Origin: Acidobacteriota bacterium
Lineage (GTDB): Bacteria > Acidobacteriota > Terriglobia > Acidiferrales > UBA7541
Assembly: GCA_003225295.1 (NCBI GenBank)
Contig: QHYZ01000053.1
Span: 56,427 to 120,426, forward strand
Reading direction: 5' to 3'
Length of the DNA stretch: 64,000 nucleotides
Shown: piece after piece, positions 1 to 7,919 of the stretch
Numbering within the stretch: the first letter of the stretch is position 1
How the letters are laid out: each line of letters begins with the position of its first letter
Notes under the pieces: model-generated
The model's database searches: none
What the model saw: the letters and a program-made list of their open reading frames with translations, nothing else
Told to the model about the DNA's origin: nothing
Translations under genes and position numbers: made by a program

Positions 1-176
1 CCGCGGACTACACCTTCGATCATCTCGGCCTGGACCCAACGCTACGAGGTCATCTCAGCGGTGCTTATTACGAAGCCGGCCATATGATGTACGTCCACTC
101 AGCGTCGCTGGCCAAACTCAAAGCTGATATCGCGCAGTTTATCAAATCGAGTACGGCGGCGAATCCGGCAAAATGA
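1..176 (+). CDS. Serine carboxypeptidase (peptidase S10 family), C-terminal end only
   Basis: The window opens inside this gene; 57 C-terminal codons are visible, ending in TGA at 174-176. The stretch EAGHMMYVH is typical of the region around the catalytic histidine of S10 serine carboxypeptidases, and it is followed by the usual short helical tail. The family removes C-terminal residues from peptides, usually outside the cytoplasm in bacteria. The stop codon overlaps the ATG of cstA (ATGA), so the two genes are probably translationally coupled. Family assignment rests on this short tail only; the catalytic Ser and Asp and any signal peptide lie outside the window. Confidence 0.72.
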   Translation, partial: ADYTFDHLGLDPTLRGHLSGAYYEAGHMMYVHSASLAKLKADIAQFIKSSTAANPAK

Positions 177-2260
177 AGCGCATCTCCAGCATCGCCGTCT
201 GGATAGCCATTGCGGCGCTGGGCGCCGGCGCGCTAGGCTCCATCGCACTGCATCGCGGTGAGCAGCTGAATGCCACTTGGTTTGTGATCGCGGCGGTGTC
301 CTGCTATCTTGCCGCTTTCCGGCTCTACTCCGCTTTTGTCGCCGCCAAGGTTCTTGCGCTCGATGACACACGCGCCACTCCCTGTGAACGCCACGACGAC
401 GGCCGCGACTTCGTGCCCACCAACAAATGGGTTCTCTTCGGCCACCATTTCGCCGCTATCGCGGGACCCGGCCCGCTCGTCGGACCGACGCTCGCCGCGC
501 AGTTCGGCTATTTGCCCGGTACGCTCTGGTTGATTGCCGGCGCTGCGTTGGCTGGTTGTGTGCAGGATTTTGTCATTCTCTTTTGCTCGATTCGCCGCGA
601 TGGAAAATCGCTCGGCCAGATGGCGCGCGAAGAGGTCAGCGAACGCGGCGGCTTCATCGCGCAACTCGCGGTGCTGGCGATCATGACCATTCTTCTCGCC
701 GTGATTGGGCTCGTCGTGGTGAATGCCCTCAAGTCCTCTCCATGGGCCACCTTCACGTTGGCGATGACCATTCCCATCGCCTTGCTTCTGGGTCTGTATC
801 TGCGCTTCCTCCGACCCGGCCGCGTCCTGGAAGCTTCGGTCATGGGAGTGGCGCTGGTTCTTTTGGTGGTGGTGGCGGGGCAGTGGGTGGCCGATTCTCC
901 TTCCTGGTCTCGGGTATTTACTCTGAGCGGCATAGCGCTTGCCGTTGCCATCATTGTGTATGGCTTCGCGGCATCCGCCTTGCCGGTCTGGTTGCTGCTC
1001 GCTCCGCGCGACTATCTCAGTGCTTTCATCAAGGCAGGCGCCATTTTTTCTCTTGCCACCGGCATCCTTTTTGTTCGGCCCCAAGTCTTAATGCCGCCGC
1101 TTACGCGCTTCATCGACGGCAGCGGCCCGGTCTTTGCCGGAAAGATTTTCCCATTTTGCTTCATTACCATTGCGTGTGGCGCGATCAGCGGATTCCACTC
1201 GTTGATCTCCTCCGGCACCACGCCGAAGATGATCCTTCGCGAAAGCCACGCTCGTTTCATTGGCTACGGCGCCATGCTGCTCGAGTCGTTTGTCGGCGTG
1301 ATGGCCATGGTCGCCGCGTGCGCCATGCCGCCGGGCGTGTATTTCGCGATCAACAGCCCCTCCAGTATTGTCGGCGGAACTGGAGACGCCGCTGCCGCAA
1401 CCATCAGCGGCTGGGGCTATCCGCTGCAAGCGCAAACCATGATCGACCTGGCCCACAGGGTCGGCGAGATCACGCTTTGGAATCGCGCCGGCGGCGCGCC
1501 TTCGCTGGCTGTGGGCATGGCGCAAATTTTCTCCAGCACCATCGGCGGCGAACGGCTCCTCAGCATCTGGTACCACTTCGCGATCATGTTCGAAGCGCTT
1601 TTTATTCTTACGGTGCTCGACGCGGGCACGCGCGTGGGGCGCTTTATGGTTCAAGATCTCGGCGGCCGCGCCTGGAAGCCCTTCGGCCGCACTGGCTGGA
1701 TGCCTGGCATCTTGCTGTCCAGCGCCATCATCGTCGCCTTGTGGGGCTACTTTCTTTATCAAGGCGTTGTCGACCCGCTGGGCGGAATCAATTCGCTCTG
1801 GCCGCTCTTCGGCATCTCGAATCAATTGCTTGCGGCCGTGGCGCTCGTGGTTGCCACCACCATCCTGATGAAAATGGGCCGGCTCCGCTGGATCTGGGTG
1901 ACGCTGCTACCCATGGTCTGGCTCGTCATTATTACCATGACCGCGAGCTACCAGAAAATCTTCGATGCAAATCCCCGCATCGGGTTTCTTGCCAACGCCA
2001 ATGTCCTGGCGGCCGAAATTGCAGCCGGAAGAATTCCCGCCGCGAAAATTGCCGAAACGCAGCGCCTTATTTTTAACCAGCGCCTCGATGCCGCGGTAAC
2101 CGGTGTTCTTGCCGCTATGATCCTCGTTCTGATTGTCGAAGCGCTTGCGCAGTGGTACTCGATTCTCAGTCGCGGCACAAAACCTGTGCTTCATGAATCA
2201 CCCTACGTTGCCACGCGGTGGGCCGCAGACTACTCCGGCGCCGCCCACGGAGACGACTGA
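173..2260 (+). CDS. cstA: Carbon starvation protein CstA, pyruvate/peptide transporter
   Basis: A 695-residue polytopic inner-membrane protein, close to the usual CstA/BtsT length of about 700. The signature VLFGHHFAAIAGPGPLVGP lies near residues 87-105 and is followed by the GTLWLIAGAALAG helix typical of the family. About 16 or more hydrophobic segments run through the protein. Known members (E. coli CstA, BtsT) import pyruvate and possibly peptides during carbon limitation. The ATG overlaps the stop of the upstream S10 carboxypeptidase, and the TGA overlaps the start of a ybdD/yjiX-like gene, so the three look like one operon. Coupling to an extracytoplasmic peptidase suggests use of peptide breakdown products; that link is inference. 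Confidence 0.95.
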   Translation: MKRISSIAVWIAIAALGAGALGSIALHRGEQLNATWFVIAAVSCYLAAFRLYSAFVAAKVLALDDTRATPCERHDDGRDFVPTNKWVLFGHHFAAIAGPGPLVGPTLAAQFGYLPGTLWLIAGAALAGCVQDFVILFCSIRRDGKSLGQMAREEVSERGGFIAQLAVLAIMTILLAVIGLVVVNALKSSPWATFTLAMTIPIALLLGLYLRFLRPGRVLEASVMGVALVLLVVVAGQWVADSPSWSRVFTLSGIALAVAIIVYGFAASALPVWLLLAPRDYLSAFIKAGAIFSLATGILFVRPQVLMPPLTRFIDGSGPVFAGKIFPFCFITIACGAISGFHSLISSGTTPKMILRESHARFIGYGAMLLESFVGVMAMVAACAMPPGVYFAINSPSSIVGGTGDAAAATISGWGYPLQAQTMIDLAHRVGEITLWNRAGGAPSLAVGMAQIFSSTIGGERLLSIWYHFAIMFEALFILTVLDAGTRVGRFMVQDLGGRAWKPFGRTGWMPGILLSSAIIVALWGYFLYQGVVDPLGGINSLWPLFGISNQLLAAVALVVATTILMKMGRLRWIWVTLLPMVWLVIITMTASYQKIFDANPRIGFLANANVLAAEIAAGRIPAAKIAETQRLIFNQRLDAAVTGVLAAMILVLIVEALAQWYSILSRGTKPVLHESPYVATRWAADYSGAAHGDD

Positions 2261-2460
2261 TGAAACATGCCGCAAGACCTACATCGCGTTTCTTGCGACG
2301 CTTCTGGCGCGGCCTTCGCGAATGGTGCGGAGATGCGGCCTACGAAAGCTATCTTCGTTCGAAAGCCAGGCAGTCTGCTTCGTGTCGCACCCTCACGCCG
2401 GCCGAGTTCTACATCGAGCAGCTGGACCGCCGTTATTCCCGCCCTAACCGCTGCTGCTGA
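2260..2460 (+). CDS. YbdD/YjiX family small protein, CstA partner
   Basis: A 66-residue protein starting at an ATG that overlaps the cstA stop (TGATG). It has the features of the YbdD/YjiX (DUF466) family: a basic N-terminus, an aromatic segment WCGDAAYESYL, the TPAEFYIEQLDRRY segment and the terminal Arg-Cys-Cys. In E. coli these small proteins are encoded directly after cstA or btsT and are needed for transport activity by their partner. The same order and overlap here make the assignment firm despite the short length. I chose the overlapping ATG because the in-frame upstream start at 2218 lies inside cstA and adds only an arginine-rich leader. Confidence 0.85.
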   Translation: MKHAARPTSRFLRRFWRGLREWCGDAAYESYLRSKARQSASCRTLTPAEFYIEQLDRRYSRPNRCC

Positions 2461-2480
2461 AAACTGCTGAAACTCTTTTC

Positions 2481-2509
2481 TTGCCGATGCCGTCCGCCAG
2501 TCATACAAT
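2481..2509 (+). promoter_or_regulatory. Sigma70-type promoter for the DUF1326 gene
   Basis: TTGCCG at 2481-2486 and TACAAT at 2504-2509 are separated by 17 bases, a near-consensus -35/-10 pair. It lies 135 bases before the next start codon, just downstream of the cstA operon. A short tandem repeat of CGGTAGGG follows near 2540-2560 in the leader. Confidence 0.5.
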
Positions 2510-2644
2510 CGGTCCAACCCAGTCTTATCTTTACTAATGCTAACGGTAGGGACGGTAGGGGTCTTGATTCCCTTGGGTCTGGAGGAATAGACTTGCAGTA
2601 ATCCCGGTTGGGCCACTTTCCCGAACGTTTCGAATGGAGGAACC

Positions 2645-3382
2645 ATGCGACGCATGCCTCGTCTGCTCTTGCTTCTTCTCCTTGCGCTTTCTGCCATCCT
2701 CATCTACTTGACATCGCCTGCGCAGGAGAAATCTTCAAAACCAGATTTTGACATGACCGCCAGCTACATCGAAGCCTGCAGCTGCGACATGTTCTGTCCC
2801 TGCTACTTCAACACTCATTCCACAAATCATATGGGTGAGCATCACATGGATGAACATTTTTGCCGGGCTAACTTGGTCCTCAAAGTGGACAAGGGCTTTT
2901 ACAAAGACACCAAGCTGGATGGCGCCAAGGTCTGGATCGTCACCGACCTGGGCAGCGATTGGAGCACCGGCAAGGACTCCTGGTTGGTGGTGAACTTCGA
3001 TCCCAGCGTCAGCAAGGAGCAGCAGGACGCACTTGGCGACATCCTCGGCCAGCTTTATCCGATTCCCTGGCAGAAAAAGGCCGTGGACACCGCTGCGTTC
3101 TCATGGAATGTGGACACGAAGGATGGCGTGGCTCACGCCAAGATGAACAATGGCAAGGGCGAGGTCATTCTGGAGCGCGTCAATGGCAATGATGCCCATC
3201 ACGAAGTCGTCATGCACAACTTGAAATACTGGGGGGCGCAGTCCAATGACGGCTTCCGCATGTGGAAGAACAAGCACGAAGCCTTCGAGGGCGACGGCCA
3301 CAAGTTTTCCTACGACGGGACCAATGGGTTCCTGATCACCATCCACTTTTCTGGAAATGCAAAGCCCGCCTCGGCGGACTGA
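2645..3382 (+). CDS. DUF1326 domain protein with N-terminal signal or membrane anchor
   Basis: A 245-residue protein. Residues 1-25 are arginine-leading and leucine-rich, consistent with a signal peptide or membrane anchor. The rest matches the DUF1326 family, beginning ASYIEACSCDMFCPC with Cys45, Cys47, Cys51 and Cys53 forming a tight cysteine cluster, plus a His-rich stretch after it (HMGEHHMDEHFC). The cluster suggests metal binding, but the family has no settled function. A good Shine-Dalgarno GGAGG sits at 2636-2640, four bases before the ATG, and a promoter is present further upstream, so it is probably transcribed on its own. The family call is confident, the role unknown. Confidence 0.8.
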   Translation: MRRMPRLLLLLLLALSAILIYLTSPAQEKSSKPDFDMTASYIEACSCDMFCPCYFNTHSTNHMGEHHMDEHFCRANLVLKVDKGFYKDTKLDGAKVWIVTDLGSDWSTGKDSWLVVNFDPSVSKEQQDALGDILGQLYPIPWQKKAVDTAAFSWNVDTKDGVAHAKMNNGKGEVILERVNGNDAHHEVVMHNLKYWGAQSNDGFRMWKNKHEAFEGDGHKFSYDGTNGFLITIHFSGNAKPASAD

Positions 3383-3444
3383 TCTTCGGCCCGAATCATT
3401 CTAAGCAGCCGCGCTTGGACTTCTGACAAAGCGGGGCTGCTTGG

Positions 3445-4626
3445 CTAGAATTCTTCGTCGTCTTCACTGTTGTGTCTTAGTACGGTGGTCTTGTGTTTGA
3501 CACGGATGTTGTGGTTGCGGATTCCGGCGAGGATGGCCCGGCGGGTTTCGGCAGGCAGCATCTCCGGCGCAAAGACCCCCGCGAGATCCCGGGGGAGATA
3601 TTTGATGAAAAGTGCCGCGATGTGCGCCGTCGCGAAGGCTACCGGCGTCGTATACCGTCCTTGCTGCCGAATCTGATAGAGCGTGGGAAACGTGCAATCG
3701 CTGCGCATCAGCAGCTGCTGGTCTTCTTTCTTGCCGCGCTTCATTCCCTTTACCAGCGTGGCCGCAGCAAAACGAGCGTTCTGTAGAATCCCCTGGCGAA
3801 TCAGCTTGGCAATCATGCGAGGAGAAGAAGTCTCAGGAAAATGATGTCGGGCCATCCCGCGTGAGCGGGAAAGTCTTCCCTGCTTGTGCCAGCGCCGCAG
3901 CCGGTCAATCTCATTCCCGCCGATTTTTACGTCCAGATCCATCATCGGTATGAAACGGGGCAGTGTGGCTACTTCATCTTGGGCCGCAAGCACGACACGC
4001 GCGCTCCCGATGGGATCAGCAAATCGAAATTTCTCAATCTCCGAAAAGCGCTTGCCCAGTTGAAACTTTCCGCTTCGGTAGATCTGCGGGTGGGAGACGG
4101 CCTCGTCGAAGGAAACTTCCGGTGACCATTGGGATATCGGGTCGTCGCTCTCGGTGCTCTCGTACAGACGGATGTGCACTGCCGCGACTTCGTCGAGGAG
4201 GTCGGCAGCGCGTTTCACGAGCAAATTCGTCAAGCCTGGGGCCGCACCGGTGTTGATCAGTGCCGTGCGATTCTTCTCCTCGAATTTCTTTACATAGCGG
4301 AACTGCTCGGCTCGAAAGGGATGGCGGGTAAGGTGGGAACTCAGGTCCACATAATGCGCGCGCAGCCGCAGCGCCGCGCGCAAGACAATCTCATTGAAGA
4401 CTGAAGCCGAAGCATTGACGATGAGCTGGCAGCCCTTCGCGGCCTTCACGATTCCGCGCAGATTTCGCGCGTTCACCTCGGTTACCGCGATGGTGCTTTT
4501 CTTGCCCAGGAAGCGCCGCGCGCGCTGCGGATCGCGGTCGCCGCACCAGACCGTATGTCCTTGCCGCTCCAGCAACTGTGCGAGAAGGGAGCCGGTCGCT
4601 CCGGCCCCCAAAACGAAGATCCGCAT
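3445..4626 (-). CDS. Saccharopine dehydrogenase family NAD(P)-binding oxidoreductase
   Basis: A 393-residue cytoplasmic protein. The N-terminus is a Rossmann fold with the dinucleotide motif GAGATGSLLAQ at residues 7-17, followed by GDRDP, which would contact the cofactor ribose. The middle has NTGAAPGLTNLLVKRAADLL, typical of the saccharopine dehydrogenase-like family, which acts on amino-acid-derived or lipid-linked substrates. The substrate cannot be told from sequence. The gene is convergent with the DUF1326 gene and divergent from the moaA leader. Start is the ATG at 4626; no longer reading is needed because the Rossmann strand begins immediately. Confidence 0.78.
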   Translation of the reverse strand: MRIFVLGAGATGSLLAQLLERQGHTVWCGDRDPQRARRFLGKKSTIAVTEVNARNLRGIVKAAKGCQLIVNASASVFNEIVLRAALRLRAHYVDLSSHLTRHPFRAEQFRYVKKFEEKNRTALINTGAAPGLTNLLVKRAADLLDEVAAVHIRLYESTESDDPISQWSPEVSFDEAVSHPQIYRSGKFQLGKRFSEIEKFRFADPIGSARVVLAAQDEVATLPRFIPMMDLDVKIGGNEIDRLRRWHKQGRLSRSRGMARHHFPETSSPRMIAKLIRQGILQNARFAAATLVKGMKRGKKEDQQLLMRSDCTFPTLYQIRQQGRYTTPVAFATAHIAALFIKYLPRDLAGVFAPEMLPAETRRAILAGIRNHNIRVKHKTTVLRHNSEDDEEF

Positions 4627-4724
4627 GGCGTGGCCAAAACTCTATCACAATCCGAGAGGCCTCTTCGGCTGGCGTTTGGTGTTAGCCCCAATTGCACCCC
4701 TCGGGCCTGAAGCGTACACTATGG

Positions 4725-4882
4725 CTGTAACTCCGACCCCTGAAGCCTACTGGAGAGATAACCCACGGCTGCAGGGGCGATGACCCCAGACAATGATGGG
4801 GCCAAGGGTTTGGGCGGAAACGCCCGGGCCTCCCGTGCTTGGAAAGGAGCGATGACACCGAAAAGGCGTGTTTTTTCGGTGA
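4725..4882 (+). ncRNA. Candidate molybdenum cofactor (Moco) riboswitch upstream of moaA
   Basis: A structured leader lies in the 350-base gap before moaA. A GNRA hairpin is formed by GGGCG (4812-4816), GAAA, CGCCC (4821-4825). It is followed by GGGCCTCCC, then GGAAAG and GATGACACCGAAA, a conserved-looking block resembling the Moco RNA motif known upstream of moaA in many bacteria. Other helices are GGGG/CCCC at 4774-4787 and the 8-bp ACCGAAAA/TTTTCGGT hairpin at 4857-4880. An intrinsic terminator follows directly. Boundaries are approximate and the class call is from memory of the motif, not a covariance search. Confidence 0.68.
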
Positions 4883-4922
4883 GCGCCCGATTCCCTGCAC
4901 TGGATCGGGCGGTTTTGTTTTA
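4883..4922 (+). terminator. Intrinsic terminator in the moaA leader (riboswitch expression platform)
   Basis: CGCCCGAT pairs with ATCGGGCG across a short loop, followed by GTTTTGTTTT. The stem sits between the candidate Moco riboswitch and the moaA start at 4977, so it would stop transcription before the gene and is a natural OFF switch for high cofactor. Confidence 0.72.
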
Positions 4923-4976
4923 TCGCTCAATGGCGTCAAGGTAGCGGGGAGCAACATCTAACAAGCACAGCGGACC

Positions 4977-5960
4977 ATGACCCTTTACGACAAATTCGGC
5001 CGCCAGATCACCGACCTTCGCATCTCCATCACAGACCGTTGCAATTTCCGCTGCGTCTACTGCCGCTCCGCCGATCCCGAAAACTATCGCGATCACGACG
5101 AAATTCTCTCCTGGCCCGAGCTCGATCGCCTCGCCAGGATCTTCCTAGGCCTGGGCATCCGCAAAATCCGCATCACCGGCGGCGAGCCGCTCGTCCGCGA
5201 AGGCGTCGAGGATTATATCGCCCGTCTGCAGGCCCTCGGCGTCGAGGACCTCTCCATGACCACCAACGGTCACCTGCTGGCGCAACGGTGCCACCGGCTG
5301 CTTGCCGCCGGTCTCCGCCGCATCAACATCAGCCTCGATTCGCTCGACCCCGAGAGATTCGAACGCATCACCAGAACCAGTTCTTTTTCGACCGTGATGC
5401 ACAGCATCGATGTCGCTCAGAAATCACGCCTGGCGCCAGCCAAAGTGAATGCCGTCCTGGTCCGGGGCCTCAACGACGACGAAGTCGAGGCCTTCGCTTT
5501 GTTCGCCCGCGAAACCGGCGTCATCATGCGCTTTATCGAATTCATGCCGCTCGATGCGGACCGCCACTGGACACGCGACCTCGTGGTGCCGGCGGCCGAA
5601 GTCCACCAGCGCATCCACCTCCGCTGGCCACTCGTGCAGATTCCGCATGAGCGCAGCGAGACCGCGCGCAAATACCGCTTCGCCGACGGCGCGCCCGGCG
5701 AAATCGGCCTTATCGCCCCGGTGACCCAGCCTTTCTGTGGCCATTGCTCCCGCATCCGGCTGACTGCCGACGGCAAGCTCCGCACCTGCCTGTTCAGCAA
5801 GGACGATCATGACCTGCGTGCGCTGCTTCGCGAAGGAGCATCCGACGAGGATTTGGTCACCTATATCGGTTCCATTGTCATGGAAAAAGAGGAGGGCCAT
5901 CGCATCAACGAGCCCGGCTTCGTACAACCCTCTCGTACCATGGTATTTATCGGCGGGTAG
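4977..5960 (+). CDS. moaA: GTP 3',8-cyclase MoaA
   Basis: A 327-residue radical SAM enzyme that makes (8S)-3',8-cyclo-7,8-dihydroGTP, the first step of molybdenum cofactor synthesis. The N-terminal SAM cluster motif is CNFRCVYC with Cys22, Cys26 and Cys29. The second cluster that binds GTP is Cys254, Cys257 and Cys271 (CGHC and RTC). The protein ends in Gly-Gly, the conserved tail needed for activity. Length equals the family norm. No other moa gene is in the window. Expression is probably controlled by the leader at 4725-4922. Confidence 0.96.
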   Translation: MTLYDKFGRQITDLRISITDRCNFRCVYCRSADPENYRDHDEILSWPELDRLARIFLGLGIRKIRITGGEPLVREGVEDYIARLQALGVEDLSMTTNGHLLAQRCHRLLAAGLRRINISLDSLDPERFERITRTSSFSTVMHSIDVAQKSRLAPAKVNAVLVRGLNDDEVEAFALFARETGVIMRFIEFMPLDADRHWTRDLVVPAAEVHQRIHLRWPLVQIPHERSETARKYRFADGAPGEIGLIAPVTQPFCGHCSRIRLTADGKLRTCLFSKDDHDLRALLREGASDEDLVTYIGSIVMEKEEGHRINEPGFVQPSRTMVFIGG

Positions 5961-6052
5961 TGGAAAAATGGCCGAAATATGAGAAAATGAAGTTTCCAGG
6001 CAGGGATCAGGGACCGCTTAGCAATAGCCTCTAAGCAGACAAAACACAATCC

Positions 6053-7222
6053 ATGGGCAACCTAGTATCCATTTCGGATAGCAGCACCCTCATCGGCGCA
6101 GACCAGCCGGCCACCATCCGTGCGCCGGAGATTGAAGCCGGGGTAGGCTGCGACTTCGACTCATACCTGCTTGTGCCGGACAATGCCCTTGATGACCGCA
6201 TCGCTGCCGCCAAGGCCCAGCTAGGTCGGGACGTCGTGATTCTGGGCCACCACTACCAGCGCGACGAAGTGGTTAAGTTCGCCGATTTCCGAGGTGACTC
6301 GCTCAAACTCTCCTTTCAAGCCGCTCAAGCCGAAGGCCGCTACATCATTTTCTGCGGTGTCCATTTCATGGCCGAAAGCGCTGATATTCTTCGCCGTGAG
6401 CACCAGATCGTTGTCCTGCCCGATCTGAACGCCGGCTGCTCGATGGCCGATATGGCCGACATCGGCCAGGTGGAATCCTGCTGGAGCGAACTCTCTTCTT
6501 TCATCGATTCGGCGAAGATCATCCCCGTCACGTACATGAACTCGACCGCGGCCATCAAAGCCTTTACTGGCGAGCATGGCGGTTCGGTCTGCACCAGCTC
6601 CAACGCCGCCGCGGTCATGAAGTGGGCCTTCGAGAGCGGCGAAAAAGTTCTCTTCCTTCCCGACGAGCACCTCGGCCGCAACACCGGCTATCGCATGGGC
6701 ATCCCGGTCGAGCAAATGATTGTTTGGGATCCCTACCAGGAATTTGGCGGAAACACACTGGAAACGATTCAGAGCGCGCGCATCATCCTCTGGAAGGGTT
6801 ATTGTTCCGTGCACCAGCGCTTCACGCCGCAGCAAGTCGAGCGCGTCCGCCGCGAGCATCCCGGAATTCGCGTCATCGCGCATCCCGAATGCCGCTTCGA
6901 GGTCGCCCAAGCCGCCGATCAAATCGGCTCGACCGAGGGTATCATCAAAGCCATCCAGGCCTCTCCTGTCGGCACGGAGTGGGCCGTGGGCACAGAAATT
7001 CACCTGGTCAATCGCCTCGGCAAGGAATTGAAGGACCACAAAGTCATCTCGCTCGATCCCAGCGTCTGCGTTTGCACCACGATGTTCCGTATCACTCCGC
7101 AGCATCTTCTCTGGGCGCTCGAGAATCTGGGTGAGGGCAACGTCGTTAACCGTATCTCCGTTGACGAGCACACTCGCCGCCATGCGCGGGTTGCTCTCGA
7201 CCGCATGCTGAGTTTGCGCTAG
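6053..7222 (+). CDS. nadA: Quinolinate synthase NadA
   Basis: A 389-residue cytoplasmic enzyme that condenses iminoaspartate with dihydroxyacetone phosphate to quinolinate in NAD synthesis. The characteristic ILGHHYQRDEVVKFADFRGD lies near residues 63-82. Cluster cysteines are Cys129 (NAGCSMAD), Cys251 (GYCSVH) and one of Cys339/Cys341 (SVCVC), which should bind the single [4Fe-4S] cluster. HPECRFEV at 277-284 is also conserved. It lies 92 bases after moaA on the same strand. The first 35 residues are variable and the exact start is less certain than the rest. nadB and nadC are not in the window. Confidence 0.95.
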   Translation: MGNLVSISDSSTLIGADQPATIRAPEIEAGVGCDFDSYLLVPDNALDDRIAAAKAQLGRDVVILGHHYQRDEVVKFADFRGDSLKLSFQAAQAEGRYIIFCGVHFMAESADILRREHQIVVLPDLNAGCSMADMADIGQVESCWSELSSFIDSAKIIPVTYMNSTAAIKAFTGEHGGSVCTSSNAAAVMKWAFESGEKVLFLPDEHLGRNTGYRMGIPVEQMIVWDPYQEFGGNTLETIQSARIILWKGYCSVHQRFTPQQVERVRREHPGIRVIAHPECRFEVAQAADQIGSTEGIIKAIQASPVGTEWAVGTEIHLVNRLGKELKDHKVISLDPSVCVCTTMFRITPQHLLWALENLGEGNVVNRISVDEHTRRHARVALDRMLSLR

Positions 7223-7307
7223 CATCCAGTAGGAAAGGCTTTTGGCTCTGAGGTTTGCGAACGGTAGCATGTCCTGTACTGGCCGCTGTCCCCTGAACGG
7301 AAACTCT

Positions 7308-7790
7308 ATGGCAGACGAAGACGACGATCAGGATCAGGAAGAAACTCCGGAACCACCGCAGCGTCTCTTTACGCTGAACGAGGCGGAGCATACGCGCCAA
7401 GAACTCGAACCCTTTCTCGTCGAGGCCATGGATTCTCGCAAGAAGCTCTCTGGTCTGGAAAATGAGCTGTCCGCGGTCTCCGCGCGCATCATGATGATGG
7501 GCGGAGTGCTCGTGCCCTACGAAAAACTGGCCGCCGTCCGCATGCAGCACCAGCAGCTTGCCGAAACGCTCAAGTCGGCGCTTAACCGTATTCTCGAAAC
7601 CGGATGCCTTATCAAGGACCTCGACGTCGGCCTTCTTGATTTCCCTGCCGTCATCAATAAGCAGGACGTCTATCTCTGCTGGAAGCTCGGCGAGGACCGC
7701 ATTCGCTTTTACCATCGCCAGGACGAAGGATTCGACAGCCGCAAACCGCTCGATCCGCACGACCTCGGCCCCGGCGACACCATTCAGTAA
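7308..7790 (+). CDS. DUF2203 domain protein
   Basis: A 160-residue soluble protein. After an acidic N-terminus (DEDDDQDQEE), it has the DUF2203 pattern: LFTLNEAEHTRQELEP, a helical central part, then TGCLIKDLDVGLLDFPA and VYLCWKLGEDRIRFYHR. The family is widespread and uncharacterised. I chose the ATG at 7308 because the acidic leader is typical and the upstream TTG at 7242 adds an unconserved stretch with no Shine-Dalgarno. It probably shares a transcript with nadA, 85 bases upstream, and is followed by a stem-loop at 7805. Confidence 0.8.
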   Translation: MADEDDDQDQEETPEPPQRLFTLNEAEHTRQELEPFLVEAMDSRKKLSGLENELSAVSARIMMMGGVLVPYEKLAAVRMQHQQLAETLKSALNRILETGCLIKDLDVGLLDFPAVINKQDVYLCWKLGEDRIRFYHRQDEGFDSRKPLDPHDLGPGDTIQ

Positions 7791-7804
7791 TTTTTTAGGT
7801 AGTG

Positions 7805-7828
7805 ACCGGTCTTCAGACCGGTGCTTTC
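7805..7828 (+). terminator. Stem-loop with T-rich tail after DUF2203 gene
   Basis: ACCGGTCT (7805-7812) and AGACCGGT (7815-7822) form an 8-bp perfect hairpin with a two-base loop, followed by GCTTTCTTTCC. It fits a weak intrinsic terminator. The arm sequence plus the following GTCATCCTGAGCGCAGCGA looks like dispersed intergenic repeat sequence, which I cannot test within one window. Confidence 0.45.
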
Positions 7829-7919
7829 TTTCCGGTGTCATCCTGAGCGCAGCGATGAGCGGTTCCGGCCTTGTCGGAAAGGACTGCCCGCTCTTCGCAG
7901 GCTCAAACTGTGAGCGCCT

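Noticed and set aside
427..2076. A 549-codon open frame on the plus strand inside cstA
   Set aside because: High-GC shadow of cstA in another frame; the translation is Arg/His-rich without motifs.
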